Part shown: positions 45,681-53,125 of the stretch, in pieces
Layout of the letters: the number at the start of each line of letters is the position of its first letter
Position numbering within the stretch: position 1 is the first letter of the stretch
DNA from: Fibrobacter sp.
GTDB taxonomy: Bacteria; Fibrobacterota; Fibrobacteria; Fibrobacterales; Fibrobacteraceae
Length of the DNA: 60,891 bases
Assembly: GCA_017965445.1 (NCBI GenBank)
Contig: JAGCPZ010000026.1
Location: 1 to 60,891, forward strand
Direction: 5' to 3'
Position numbers and translations under genes: made by a program
The notes under the pieces: model-generated
What the model was told of the DNA's origin: nothing
Database searches by the model: none
Seen by the model: only the letters and a program-made list of their open reading frames with translations

Positions 45681-46131
45681 TACGCCCGTTATCCAGAACC
45701 GCAAGGCGAACCATCTCTATTTTGTGGATGAGACGTTTGAAGTGGGAATCATGCTTATCGGGTCCGAAGTCAAGTCCATCCGCAACGGCAAATGCACTCT
45801 GGGCGAAGCTTGGATAGACATCGACGAAAAAAAGGACGAGCTCTGGCTCGTCGGCGCGCATATCGACGAATACCTTTTCGCAAACCGCTTTAACCATTTC
45901 CCCGCACGCAGGAGAAAGCTCCTCGCCCACACGCACGAAATCCAGAAAATGCGCAAGGCGAAGGAATTGAAGGGGTGCACCATCATCCCGCTAAAAATGT
46001 ACTTTAAGAACCGTATTGCAAAACTCGAAGTAGGAATATGCCGAGGCAAGGATCAACACGACAAGCGACAGGACATCTTAGTCCGCGACGCCAAGATGGA
46101 AATGGCTCGCGCCGCCAAGGCCCATCGCTAA
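45661..46131 (+). CDS. smpB: SsrA-binding protein SmpB
   Basis: SmpB brings tmRNA to stalled ribosomes. 156 residues from the ATG at 45661; longer frames are spurious. IQNRKANHLYFVDETFEVG, GSEVKSIRNGKCTLGEAW, PARRRKLLAHTHEI and the C-terminal basic tail GKDQHDKRQDILVRDAK are all typical. It overlaps the HU-like gene by 20 bases and the amidase gene by 94. The tmRNA gene is not in the window. Confidence 0.95.
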   Translation: MTKKESSTPVIQNRKANHLYFVDETFEVGIMLIGSEVKSIRNGKCTLGEAWIDIDEKKDELWLVGAHIDEYLFANRFNHFPARRRKLLAHTHEIQKMRKAKELKGCTIIPLKMYFKNRIAKLEVGICRGKDQHDKRQDILVRDAKMEMARAAKAHR

Positions 46132-47258
46132 TTATTGCTTTGCTACTGTTCGCATGTAGCCTCACCCTCGCCGCACCGGCTAGGGTCGATGTGGAGTCTC
46201 TTGCGCGGGATACGAAGGGAGCGTTCCACTGGTATCCGGTGCAAAAGACGTTTACGATTGTCGCTCCGCAGGACACATTCAAGTTCGCCGTGGGCATTCC
46301 GTACATGACCCGCAACGGCAGTTCAATTGAGCTTTCACAAGCCCCGCAACTCGAAAACGGACACATCTGGATTGCTGAAGACGACGCGAAGAAAGTCACA
46401 TCGAAGGCCGTGGTAGCAACGCCTGTTGAGACTGCACCAGCCAAACCCGCCGAGGCAAAACCGGCTGAACCCGCAAAACCCGCGGCGCCAGTCGTCGTAA
46501 AGCCCAAGCCACCCAAGCAAGAAATTGCAGGCAGCCGCGAAGTCCGCACAATCGTGATTGACCCCGGACACGGAGGCAAGGACCCCGGTGCGCAAGGCAA
46601 GAAAGCCAACGAAAAAGACATCGTGCTTGCGGTCGCAAAGCTCTTGCGCAAGAACCTCGCCGACGAAGGCTTCAACGTGAAACTCACCCGCAGCAAGGAC
46701 GTGTTCATCGAACTGGGCCAACGCGCCAACCTCGCCAACCAGTGGGATGGCGACTTGTTCATCAGCCTGCACTGTAACGCCATCGATGCAAGCGAAGAAC
46801 GCAAGCGGATTATCCAGGGTTACCAGTTCTACGTGCTGCGAGCCCCGGAAAGCGAAGAAGACAAAGCCATAGCCCGCCGTGAAAACGCGGTCGCCACGCT
46901 CTACGGCGAAAAGAACGCCAAGGACGAACTTTCACCGTTAGAATGGTTCAAGCTCGAAGCCCGCCTCGAACAGTACAAACAAACTAGCTACCTGTTTACA
47001 GAGAAGCTGCTCGACAGCTTTGAAGACGGAAAAATCAAGCGAATGGGAACAGGTGTTGGCGGTGCAGGATTCATGGTTCTCGTAGGCGCGATGATGCCAG
47101 CCGTGCTCATTGAACTTGGCTTCATCAGCAACGAAGAAGACGAAAATTACATGATAACCAGAACAGGCCAGCAGGACCTCGCCGACCGCATTGCAGAAGC
47201 CGTGAGCAAGTACAAAGACGCCGTCCACAGCTATCGCGAAACGCTAGGACGGAACTAG
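46038..47258 (+). CDS. N-acetylmuramoyl-L-alanine amidase, Amidase_3 family
   Basis: Zinc amidase that cleaves the stem peptide from muramic acid. Amidase_3 domain from about residue 170: VIDPGHGGKDPGAQGKKANE (zinc His and Glu), LFISLHCNAID (second His), and the catalytic Glu in AVLIELGFISNEEDENY. An exported N-terminal part (about 50-120) is beta-rich with a Pro/Ala linker after it. The only plausible start is the ATG at 46038, which overlaps smpB by 94 bases and gives an Arg-rich 30-residue n-region before the hydrophobic signal (SLIIALLLFACSLTLAAPA). A TTG at 46140 would remove the positive residues. Confidence 0.9.
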   Translation: MPRQGSTRQATGHLSPRRQDGNGSRRQGPSLIIALLLFACSLTLAAPARVDVESLARDTKGAFHWYPVQKTFTIVAPQDTFKFAVGIPYMTRNGSSIELSQAPQLENGHIWIAEDDAKKVTSKAVVATPVETAPAKPAEAKPAEPAKPAAPVVVKPKPPKQEIAGSREVRTIVIDPGHGGKDPGAQGKKANEKDIVLAVAKLLRKNLADEGFNVKLTRSKDVFIELGQRANLANQWDGDLFISLHCNAIDASEERKRIIQGYQFYVLRAPESEEDKAIARRENAVATLYGEKNAKDELSPLEWFKLEARLEQYKQTSYLFTEKLLDSFEDGKIKRMGTGVGGAGFMVLVGAMMPAVLIELGFISNEEDENYMITRTGQQDLADRIAEAVSKYKDAVHSYRETLGRN

Positions 47259-47290
47259 ACGAGAGAAGCGGAGCCGCAGTTATAAACAAC

Positions 47291-47317
47291 CGACCCCAGC
47301 ATAAAGCCGGGGGGACA
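47291..47317. repeat. Weak hairpin in a word-repeat remnant
   Basis: The 149-base gap before the lipoprotein pair starts with a CTAGACGAGAGAAG word fragment, then GACCCCAGCATAAAGCCGGG with GGG as a degenerate REP-like hairpin. No gene. Confidence 0.35.
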
Positions 47318-47407
47318 TTACGTGACATTACTCAAGAAGACATGTTCAACGTTATGGATTCTATCGCGGCGGCTTCGCCTTGCTCCAGAATGACTATTCC
47401 CTAACCT

Positions 47408-48463
47408 CTAATTTGCAGCTTTTACGTTCTTGGATATAAGGTCAAGAGCCTCAGCCAAAATCATACCGCGAATTTTCAAATAATTTTCAGTCTTCGAAGG
47501 AGTTCCATCTTCGCAGGTCTTGAATTTGGCGATATAGCCGCTAAACCAATAACTGCTTTTTTCCTTCAAAAGCCAATCATCCGATGTATAATCAACAGGG
47601 AGATAAGGCGAGAACGGCCCCTTCAAAGTTTTCTTTTCATTGTCCAGAAGACTTTCTAAATATTCCTTGCCTTTTTCGGTCAAAGTAGAATCTTCTTCGA
47701 GCTGTTTGGAAAGTTTTTCGTACAAAGTCGTCTGCACATCGGCAAGAACATCCGTAAACAAAGCAAATTCACTCTGCGGACAATTTTTTACCAAATCTTC
47801 AGGGAAAACTCCATGAGCTTCATTGTATTCATCTTCACTTCCATAAATAAGATTTCCATCGATTTTATAGCTCTTGAATAAACTACCGTTAGAGCATTTA
47901 ATCATGGGGGCATCATAAAAAGCAGATGGATAACAAACAGGAGTTACAATTCCATAAACAGGCTCAGGTTCTCGAATCGCACCGCACGATTGAAGCTTGT
48001 TTTCCCATTCCGTCAAAATTTTTTGAGACAAAGACTTTTCAGCCCCTAACCAAATCTTATAATCATCGCAGGTAAAAGCACGCGTATCTTCAGGGCAATT
48101 GCTACGTTTATACGTACTATCCTTGCAAGTCACGGACGGGTCTTTCGCCAAAACATAGCTTGCAGCACTAGCAGAACTTGCGACTTCGGCAGAACTGATT
48201 GCCGCAGCCTCCGAAGAACTTGCAGGAGAAACATCAGCAGAACTTGGCGGTGGTGCAGCTTCCGACGAGCTAGATTCGAGCGTAGCAGACGAACTTGCAG
48301 GTTCTGCACTTGGACTAGAGCCATTTACATCCGATGATGATTCAGGATTAATTGATTGCGGTCCCAATGTCGCCATAGCATCAGAATTAGAATCCGAGCA
48401 ACTCGTCCAGAAAAGCGATGCGACAGTCAAGCAGCTTAAGCGCCAAAATTTGCGAATATTCAT
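47408..48463 (-). CDS. Ser-linker lipoprotein, paralogue A
   Basis: 351 residues. Lipobox FWTSC (Cys about 22) after MNIRKFWRLSCLTVASLF, then a long Ser/Ala/Glu linker (about 35-105). The folded part has Cys-rich patches (SVTCKDSTYKRSNCPED, FTCDDYKIWL, SCGAIREPEPVYG) and the end motif SGYIAKFKTCEDGTPSKTEN. Its neighbour is a same-length paralogue. Family unknown; likely outer-membrane exposed. Confidence 0.75.
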   Translation of the reverse strand: MNIRKFWRLSCLTVASLFWTSCSDSNSDAMATLGPQSINPESSSDVNGSSPSAEPASSSATLESSSSEAAPPPSSADVSPASSSEAAAISSAEVASSASAASYVLAKDPSVTCKDSTYKRSNCPEDTRAFTCDDYKIWLGAEKSLSQKILTEWENKLQSCGAIREPEPVYGIVTPVCYPSAFYDAPMIKCSNGSLFKSYKIDGNLIYGSEDEYNEAHGVFPEDLVKNCPQSEFALFTDVLADVQTTLYEKLSKQLEEDSTLTEKGKEYLESLLDNEKKTLKGPFSPYLPVDYTSDDWLLKEKSSYWFSGYIAKFKTCEDGTPSKTENYLKIRGMILAEALDLISKNVKAAN

Positions 48464-48552
48464 AAGATCCTCCTTTTTTCTTTCAATATATAATTTATCA
48501 TCAAATTCGGATTAATAGTACATTTATTTCAAATAAAAGTGTTGACAATATG

Positions 48553-49608
48553 TCATTGGTTGTTTTTCCAACCCAACGGATAATAGGTTTCGAGATCTAC
48601 ATCTATAAACACATAAAGGCATTCATCGTAAATCGAATTATACATTTTCTGATAACGTTCTGTCATTATAGGAATGCCGTCTTCACAAGTTTTTGTTTTA
48701 GCAATATAACCATCAAACCAAAATTCGGACATCCATCGCAATTCTGAAACAGCATAATCATCATCTCCAGACAAATAAGGAGAATACCTTCCATTCAAGG
48801 TTTTCTTTTCATGATCCAAAAGTTCATCTAAATACCTTTTGTCTCTTTCATTCATATTCGGAAAATCTTCAAGCAATTTGGCAAATTTTTCATACAACAC
48901 TTTCTGAACATCTGCAAGGATATCTAAAAACAATGCAAACTCGTCTTGTTTGCAAGACTTCACTAAATAGCTTATTCCATGAGCCTCATCGTATTCATCC
49001 TCATTTGCATAAATAAGATTACCCTCAAGCTTATACTTTGCATAAGTGCTACCGTCTGAGCATTTAAAGATGTGCTCTGTATGAGGTTTTGCGCAAGCCG
49101 GCGTATCCACAGGACCGTAAAGAACTTCTATTGGCAACAAAATTGCACCACACGACTGAAGCCCATCTTCCCATGCCGCCAAAATTCTTGCAGAAATAGT
49201 CGAATCCTTACCCAGATACTCTTTGTATTCGTCACAAGAATATCTTTTTTCAGAGAAATCGCAATTGTGCGAAGTAAATGAGCTATCCATGCAAGCCACG
49301 GACGTATCGCGAGCCAAGGCATAGAGTGGAACGCGAGACGAACTGGAAGCTATTGAAGAGTTTGAATTATTTGAAGAGCTGATCCCGCTAGATGAACTTT
49401 GTGACGCTACGATTTCAGATGAACTCGATTCAGGCGCGGCAGCAGAACTCGAAGATTCATTACTGAAACCTCCCCCATTTGCATCGGACGACGAATCAGG
49501 ATTTGCGGACAATGTGATAGGAAATTGAGGATTCGATTCCGTGCAACTAGCCCAGAAAAGCGATGCGACAGTTAAACAACTTAAGCGCCAAAACTTACGG
49601 ATGTTCAT
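48553..49608 (-). CDS. Ser-linker lipoprotein, paralogue B
   Basis: Also 351 residues, with signal peptide and first 20 residues identical to paralogue A except near the lipobox (FWASC). The linker diverges, but the folded part aligns with conserved Cys (VACMDSSFTSHNCDF, SCDEYKEYLG, SCGAILLPIEVLYG, SGDDDYAVSE) and a matching end (DGYIAKTKTCEDGIP). Tandem duplication, evolving fastest in the linker. 89 bases separate the two genes. Confidence 0.75.
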   Translation of the reverse strand: MNIRKFWRLSCLTVASLFWASCTESNPQFPITLSANPDSSSDANGGGFSNESSSSAAAPESSSSEIVASQSSSSGISSSNNSNSSIASSSSRVPLYALARDTSVACMDSSFTSHNCDFSEKRYSCDEYKEYLGKDSTISARILAAWEDGLQSCGAILLPIEVLYGPVDTPACAKPHTEHIFKCSDGSTYAKYKLEGNLIYANEDEYDEAHGISYLVKSCKQDEFALFLDILADVQKVLYEKFAKLLEDFPNMNERDKRYLDELLDHEKKTLNGRYSPYLSGDDDYAVSELRWMSEFWFDGYIAKTKTCEDGIPIMTERYQKMYNSIYDECLYVFIDVDLETYYPLGWKNNQ

Positions 49609-49687
49609 AAGCCCTCCTTTTCCTTCAATATATAATTTATCTCAAAAAAATTTAAAATTTGGTTATTATTTTTTCAAAACGGAGAAA

Positions 49688-49717
49688 CAAAAAACCGACT
49701 GCTTTTTAGGCAATCGG
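49688..49717 (-). terminator. Intrinsic terminator upstream of the lipoprotein pair
   Basis: Minus strand CCGATTGC and GCAGTCGG arms (one mismatch) around CTAAAAA, then TTTTTTG. It closes the yebC-side transcript. Confidence 0.7.
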
Positions 49718-49726
49718 CTTTTAAAG

Positions 49727-49862
49727 GCATTGAGCATTGAGCCATGAGCACGCTCACCTTACGGTTCGCTTTGAGCTATGAGTATTGTAGCAACACTCTT
49801 AGCAAAGCCTCAAAGGCTCGCAAGAGCCGAGCTCACCCCTCAAAGGGCGTAGCCCGACCTCA
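49727..49862. repeat. Intergenic word repeat, GAGCATTGAGC type
   Basis: GCATTGAGCATTGAGCCATG, GAGCACGC, TTTGAGCTATGAG and CTCACCCCTCAAAG with GGCG/CGCCT-like inserts run to the yebC stop. Shared word with 6720-6902 and 19584-19712. Confidence 0.7.
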
Positions 49863-49865
49863 AAC

Positions 49866-50609
49866 CTACTCTGCGTCCATGTCGGCTTCGTCGATTTCGG
49901 CGTTGTGATAGACTTCTTGGACATCGTCGTGGTCTTCGAACTTGTCGATGAGCTTGAGGAGCTTCACAGCGTCGTCGTGACCGAGCTTGACCGGGTCATT
50001 CGGAACGTAGCCGAGTTCAGCGCTCATCATTTCGATGCCTGCGGCTTCGAGAGCCTTGGAAACAGCGTCGAAAGCTTCCGGAGAAGTAGAGATTTCATGA
50101 ACGCCGTCTTCGGTGCTCATGTCTTCGGCACCCGCTTCGAGCACGAGGTCCATCACCTGGTCTTCCGGATACTTTTCAGCATCGACGACAATCACGCCCT
50201 TGTAGGTGAAAGCCCAAGAAACGGAACCGGATTCACCCATGGAGCCGTTGTTCTTGTTGAAGATGTTGCGGATTTCGGCAACCGTACGGACCTTGTTGTC
50301 GGTCATGCACTGCACCATGATGGCGATGCCGGCCGGGCCGCGTCCTTCGTACAGCGGTTCCGTCATTTCGGTACCGGAGTTGGCACCCGTACCCTTGGCA
50401 ATAGCACTTTCGATGTTCTTGGTCGGCAAGCTCTGGCTCTTGGACTTGAGGATTGCAGCACGGAGACGCGGGTTAGCGTCTGGGTTGCCGCCGCCGAGCT
50501 TAGCAGCGATAGAAATTTCCTTAATAAGTTTGTTCCAAGCCTTGGCGCGAGCGACGTCGGTTTTGGCTTTCTTGCGTTTGGTGGTGGCCCATTTGGAGTG
50601 ACCGGACAT
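49866..50609 (-). CDS. yebC: YebC/PmpR-family protein
   Basis: 247 residues: MSGHSKWATTKRKKAKTDVA, YEGRGPAGIAIMVQCMTDNK, GSMGESGSVSWAFTYKGV and TSPEAFDAV..., as in the YebC family. Members act as transcription regulators and, more recently, as translation factors relieving polyproline stalling. A GGT/AGGT precedes the ATG. It follows the secreted-protein and phosphohexomutase genes in the same direction. Confidence 0.95.
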   Translation of the reverse strand: MSGHSKWATTKRKKAKTDVARAKAWNKLIKEISIAAKLGGGNPDANPRLRAAILKSKSQSLPTKNIESAIAKGTGANSGTEMTEPLYEGRGPAGIAIMVQCMTDNKVRTVAEIRNIFNKNNGSMGESGSVSWAFTYKGVIVVDAEKYPEDQVMDLVLEAGAEDMSTEDGVHEISTSPEAFDAVSKALEAAGIEMMSAELGYVPNDPVKLGHDDAVKLLKLIDKFEDHDDVQEVYHNAEIDEADMDAE

Positions 50610-50650
50610 AATTTACCTCTAGGTGGTTTTTGATAAAATTTAAAAAATTT

Positions 50651-51352
50651 CTACTTCTTGTTCATCTTGCAGAGGCGCCTCTGCTTCACGGTGAGCTTGC
50701 GGCTATTGCAATCAAGATCGTCGTTCCTTGTCGATTTGAACAACACCTTGTCGCTACTTGGTCTAGCCGGGCGCGCCGCAGCCTGACGAGCACGCTTCTC
50801 TTCCAGGCGCTTTTCACGCATCGTGACCAGCTTCGCCTTGTCTATGGGAACAGCCGAAGCCTTGGTAATTTCGCGTTCATACTTACCGTTCCAGATTTTG
50901 CCCAAGAGCGAACCGGACTGGAGAGCATCATCCAAAATGCTCTGTGCCCAGCTATCGTTTGCAGGCGGCAAAAGCTTGAACGACAAGTTACGAATACTAG
51001 TCGGTTCCTCGTCATAGTAAAGCATCATATCGAAGAAGCCCACGTTGTATTCATCGCCATCGGAACCGGCAGCAATCTTGTCCGGTATGTAGGCAAGCAC
51101 AGCGTAGAGCGCTCTGTCGAAAAGAGCCGTAATAAGGACGTCGGAATCTCCACCAGGAGCCAGCACCTCGCCTTCCGCAACAAAAGCCCACGGGGCCACA
51201 TCGACCTTGAGCCTAAACTTGTGGAAACCGTGTTCGGCCTTCTTGAGCTTAATAAGAGCACCGGCAAAAGCCTGAAATCCCGGCTTGATGGAGCCTTCCT
51301 GCGCAAACACTAACGTACAAGCGAGGAAGATTACCGTTAGAATTTTTTTCAT
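50651..51352 (-). CDS. Secreted hypothetical protein
   Basis: 233 residues from the ATG at 51350-51352 (MKKILTVIFLACTLVFAQEG) with GATGAGGT upstream; signal cleavage near FAQ-EG. The mature part has a beta-rich N-terminal half (FHKFRLKVDVAPWAFVAEGE) and a basic, Arg/Lys-rich C-terminus (KRLEEKRARQAAARPARPSS). Two Cys near the end. No family recognised. Same orientation as yebC and the phosphohexomutase. Confidence 0.7.
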   Translation of the reverse strand: MKKILTVIFLACTLVFAQEGSIKPGFQAFAGALIKLKKAEHGFHKFRLKVDVAPWAFVAEGEVLAPGGDSDVLITALFDRALYAVLAYIPDKIAAGSDGDEYNVGFFDMMLYYDEEPTSIRNLSFKLLPPANDSWAQSILDDALQSGSLLGKIWNGKYEREITKASAVPIDKAKLVTMREKRLEEKRARQAAARPARPSSDKVLFKSTRNDDLDCNSRKLTVKQRRLCKMNKK

Positions 51353-51379
51353 TACCTCATCCACTCCATTAACTTATTC

Positions 51380-52993
51380 TTAATTCTTGAAGAAGAGCGC
51401 CTTTGCAGCTTCGAACATCGGATCCTTTTCGTCCGGGTTGCGGCATTCCGTATAAATACGGACCTTCGGTTCCGTACCCGACGGACGCACCAGCATCCAG
51501 GAATCGTCGTCGAAGATGACCTTCACGCCGTCGAGCGTGAGGAGCTGTTTTACAGTCTTTTCGTTTGCACCGACCATGACCTTGGCACCCGGCTTCGCGA
51601 TATCGGCAATAGCATCAACCTTCGCTTTGAGCGGAGCGCCCACGAGGGACTTATCGACTTCGAAACCGGAACGCGTCGGATAGAAGCGGCCGTATTCTTC
51701 GTACAAAGCATCGAGATATTCGCCGAGATTCTTGCCCGTCGTCGCGAGGATTTCGAGAGCCATGAGGAGACCGAACTGGGCATCCTTTTCCAGCGTGTTG
51801 TTGAGGCCGGAGATACCGTCGGATTCTTCGAACGCCACAAGAGCCTTCTGCTTGGCGTTGCGACTGAGCCACGGGCGGAAGTTCTTGAAGCCCACCGGAG
51901 TTTCCATCACAGGCACGCCGAGCTTTTCGGCAATGATGTTCACGAAGTTGGACGTCGCGACAGACTTCGCCACACAGCCCTGTTCCTTGCGCCAGGTCGC
52001 CATGTAGTGGAACGCGATTGCGCCGAACTGGTTCATGTCGATTTCGCGAGTACCATCGTAGAAACGGATACGGTCACCATCCGGGTCGAAGATGCAGCCC
52101 AGGCGGAACCAGGACTTGCTCTCGTCCAAGACCTTGCGGACCTTTTCCAAATTCTTGCTGGACGGTTCCGGAGCGATGCCACCGAACAAAGAATCGTCTT
52201 CATTGCGGAGCGTGATAAGGCATTCCGGATTGTCGAGGAGAGCAGCCGGACGGCGACGCGTGGAACCATGCACGTGGTCGCACACAAGCGTGAGGCGACC
52301 CTTCTTGATAAAGTCCTTGATGCGGTCGAACTTGATGGTGCCCTGCTTTACGAGGAATTCCTTGTAAATCTTGAGAGAGTCGATGATTTCCCAGTCAACC
52401 TTGGAGACCGGTTCGAACTTCCAGGTGGCCATCATCTCGTTAGAAAGCTTCGTGATGACGTTCGTGATTTCCGGACCCGCAGGACCGCCGTCGGCCGGAT
52501 TGAACTTGATGCCGTTATAGTGGCTCGGGTTGTGGCTCGGAGTCATATTGATGGAGCAAGCGGCGCCGAGCATCTCGATTGCAGCGGAGAATTCCGGAGT
52601 CGGCATTTCGCCACCGTAATAGACCTTCACGCCAGCTTTGGCAAACTGGTCCGCGACGGCTTCGCAGAATTCGTGACCCAACAAGCGGTTATCGTGGCCT
52701 ACGACCACGCCCTTCTTCTGGAGTTCGGCAAAGTCCTTCACGCCGAGAGATTCAAACAATTCCGGAGTCGCCTCGCGATACATGCGAACGATCGCCGCAC
52801 CCACGACCTGGAGATTGCGAAGAGTGAACTCAGAGCCGATTTCGCCACGCCAGCCCGAAGTACCAAAACTCACCTTAGCCGGGTCTTGAGAAGTCAGAGC
52901 GACTTGCTTCACTTGTTCAACCAGATTCATGTCCGTAGCGGGGTTGAATTCCGGGGCCTGAATCTTTTTCCAAATCTGGGTAATGTTTTCCAT
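51380..52993 (-). CDS. Phosphoglucomutase/phosphomannomutase-family enzyme
   Basis: 537 residues. SFGTSGWRGEIGSEFT, active-site Ser in MTPSHNPSHYNGIKF, metal site FDPDGDRIR, EESDGISG and phosphate loop VRPSGTEPKVRIYTE define an alpha-D-phosphohexomutase. The length fits the phosphoglucomutase/PgcA-type subgroup; substrate (glucose versus mannose phosphate) is not decided. The N-terminal ~30 residues are an extra helix. Confidence 0.93.
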   Translation of the reverse strand: MENITQIWKKIQAPEFNPATDMNLVEQVKQVALTSQDPAKVSFGTSGWRGEIGSEFTLRNLQVVGAAIVRMYREATPELFESLGVKDFAELQKKGVVVGHDNRLLGHEFCEAVADQFAKAGVKVYYGGEMPTPEFSAAIEMLGAACSINMTPSHNPSHYNGIKFNPADGGPAGPEITNVITKLSNEMMATWKFEPVSKVDWEIIDSLKIYKEFLVKQGTIKFDRIKDFIKKGRLTLVCDHVHGSTRRRPAALLDNPECLITLRNEDDSLFGGIAPEPSSKNLEKVRKVLDESKSWFRLGCIFDPDGDRIRFYDGTREIDMNQFGAIAFHYMATWRKEQGCVAKSVATSNFVNIIAEKLGVPVMETPVGFKNFRPWLSRNAKQKALVAFEESDGISGLNNTLEKDAQFGLLMALEILATTGKNLGEYLDALYEEYGRFYPTRSGFEVDKSLVGAPLKAKVDAIADIAKPGAKVMVGANEKTVKQLLTLDGVKVIFDDDSWMLVRPSGTEPKVRIYTECRNPDEKDPMFEAAKALFFKN

Positions 52994-53125
52994 AACGGTT
53001 CCTGTATTTAAGTTTTAACGACGAAAATTTAGAAAAAAATGAAAAATTTGACACGGGACCAACAACGTGGTTCCATATATTGTATCACTTTTTTCGCGAC
53101 AGGAACTAGCGTTACAAATAACGTT

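Noticed and set aside
52007..53011. 334-codon plus-strand frame opposite the phosphohexomutase
   Set aside because: Antisense shadow; the minus strand carries the full phosphohexomutase motif set.
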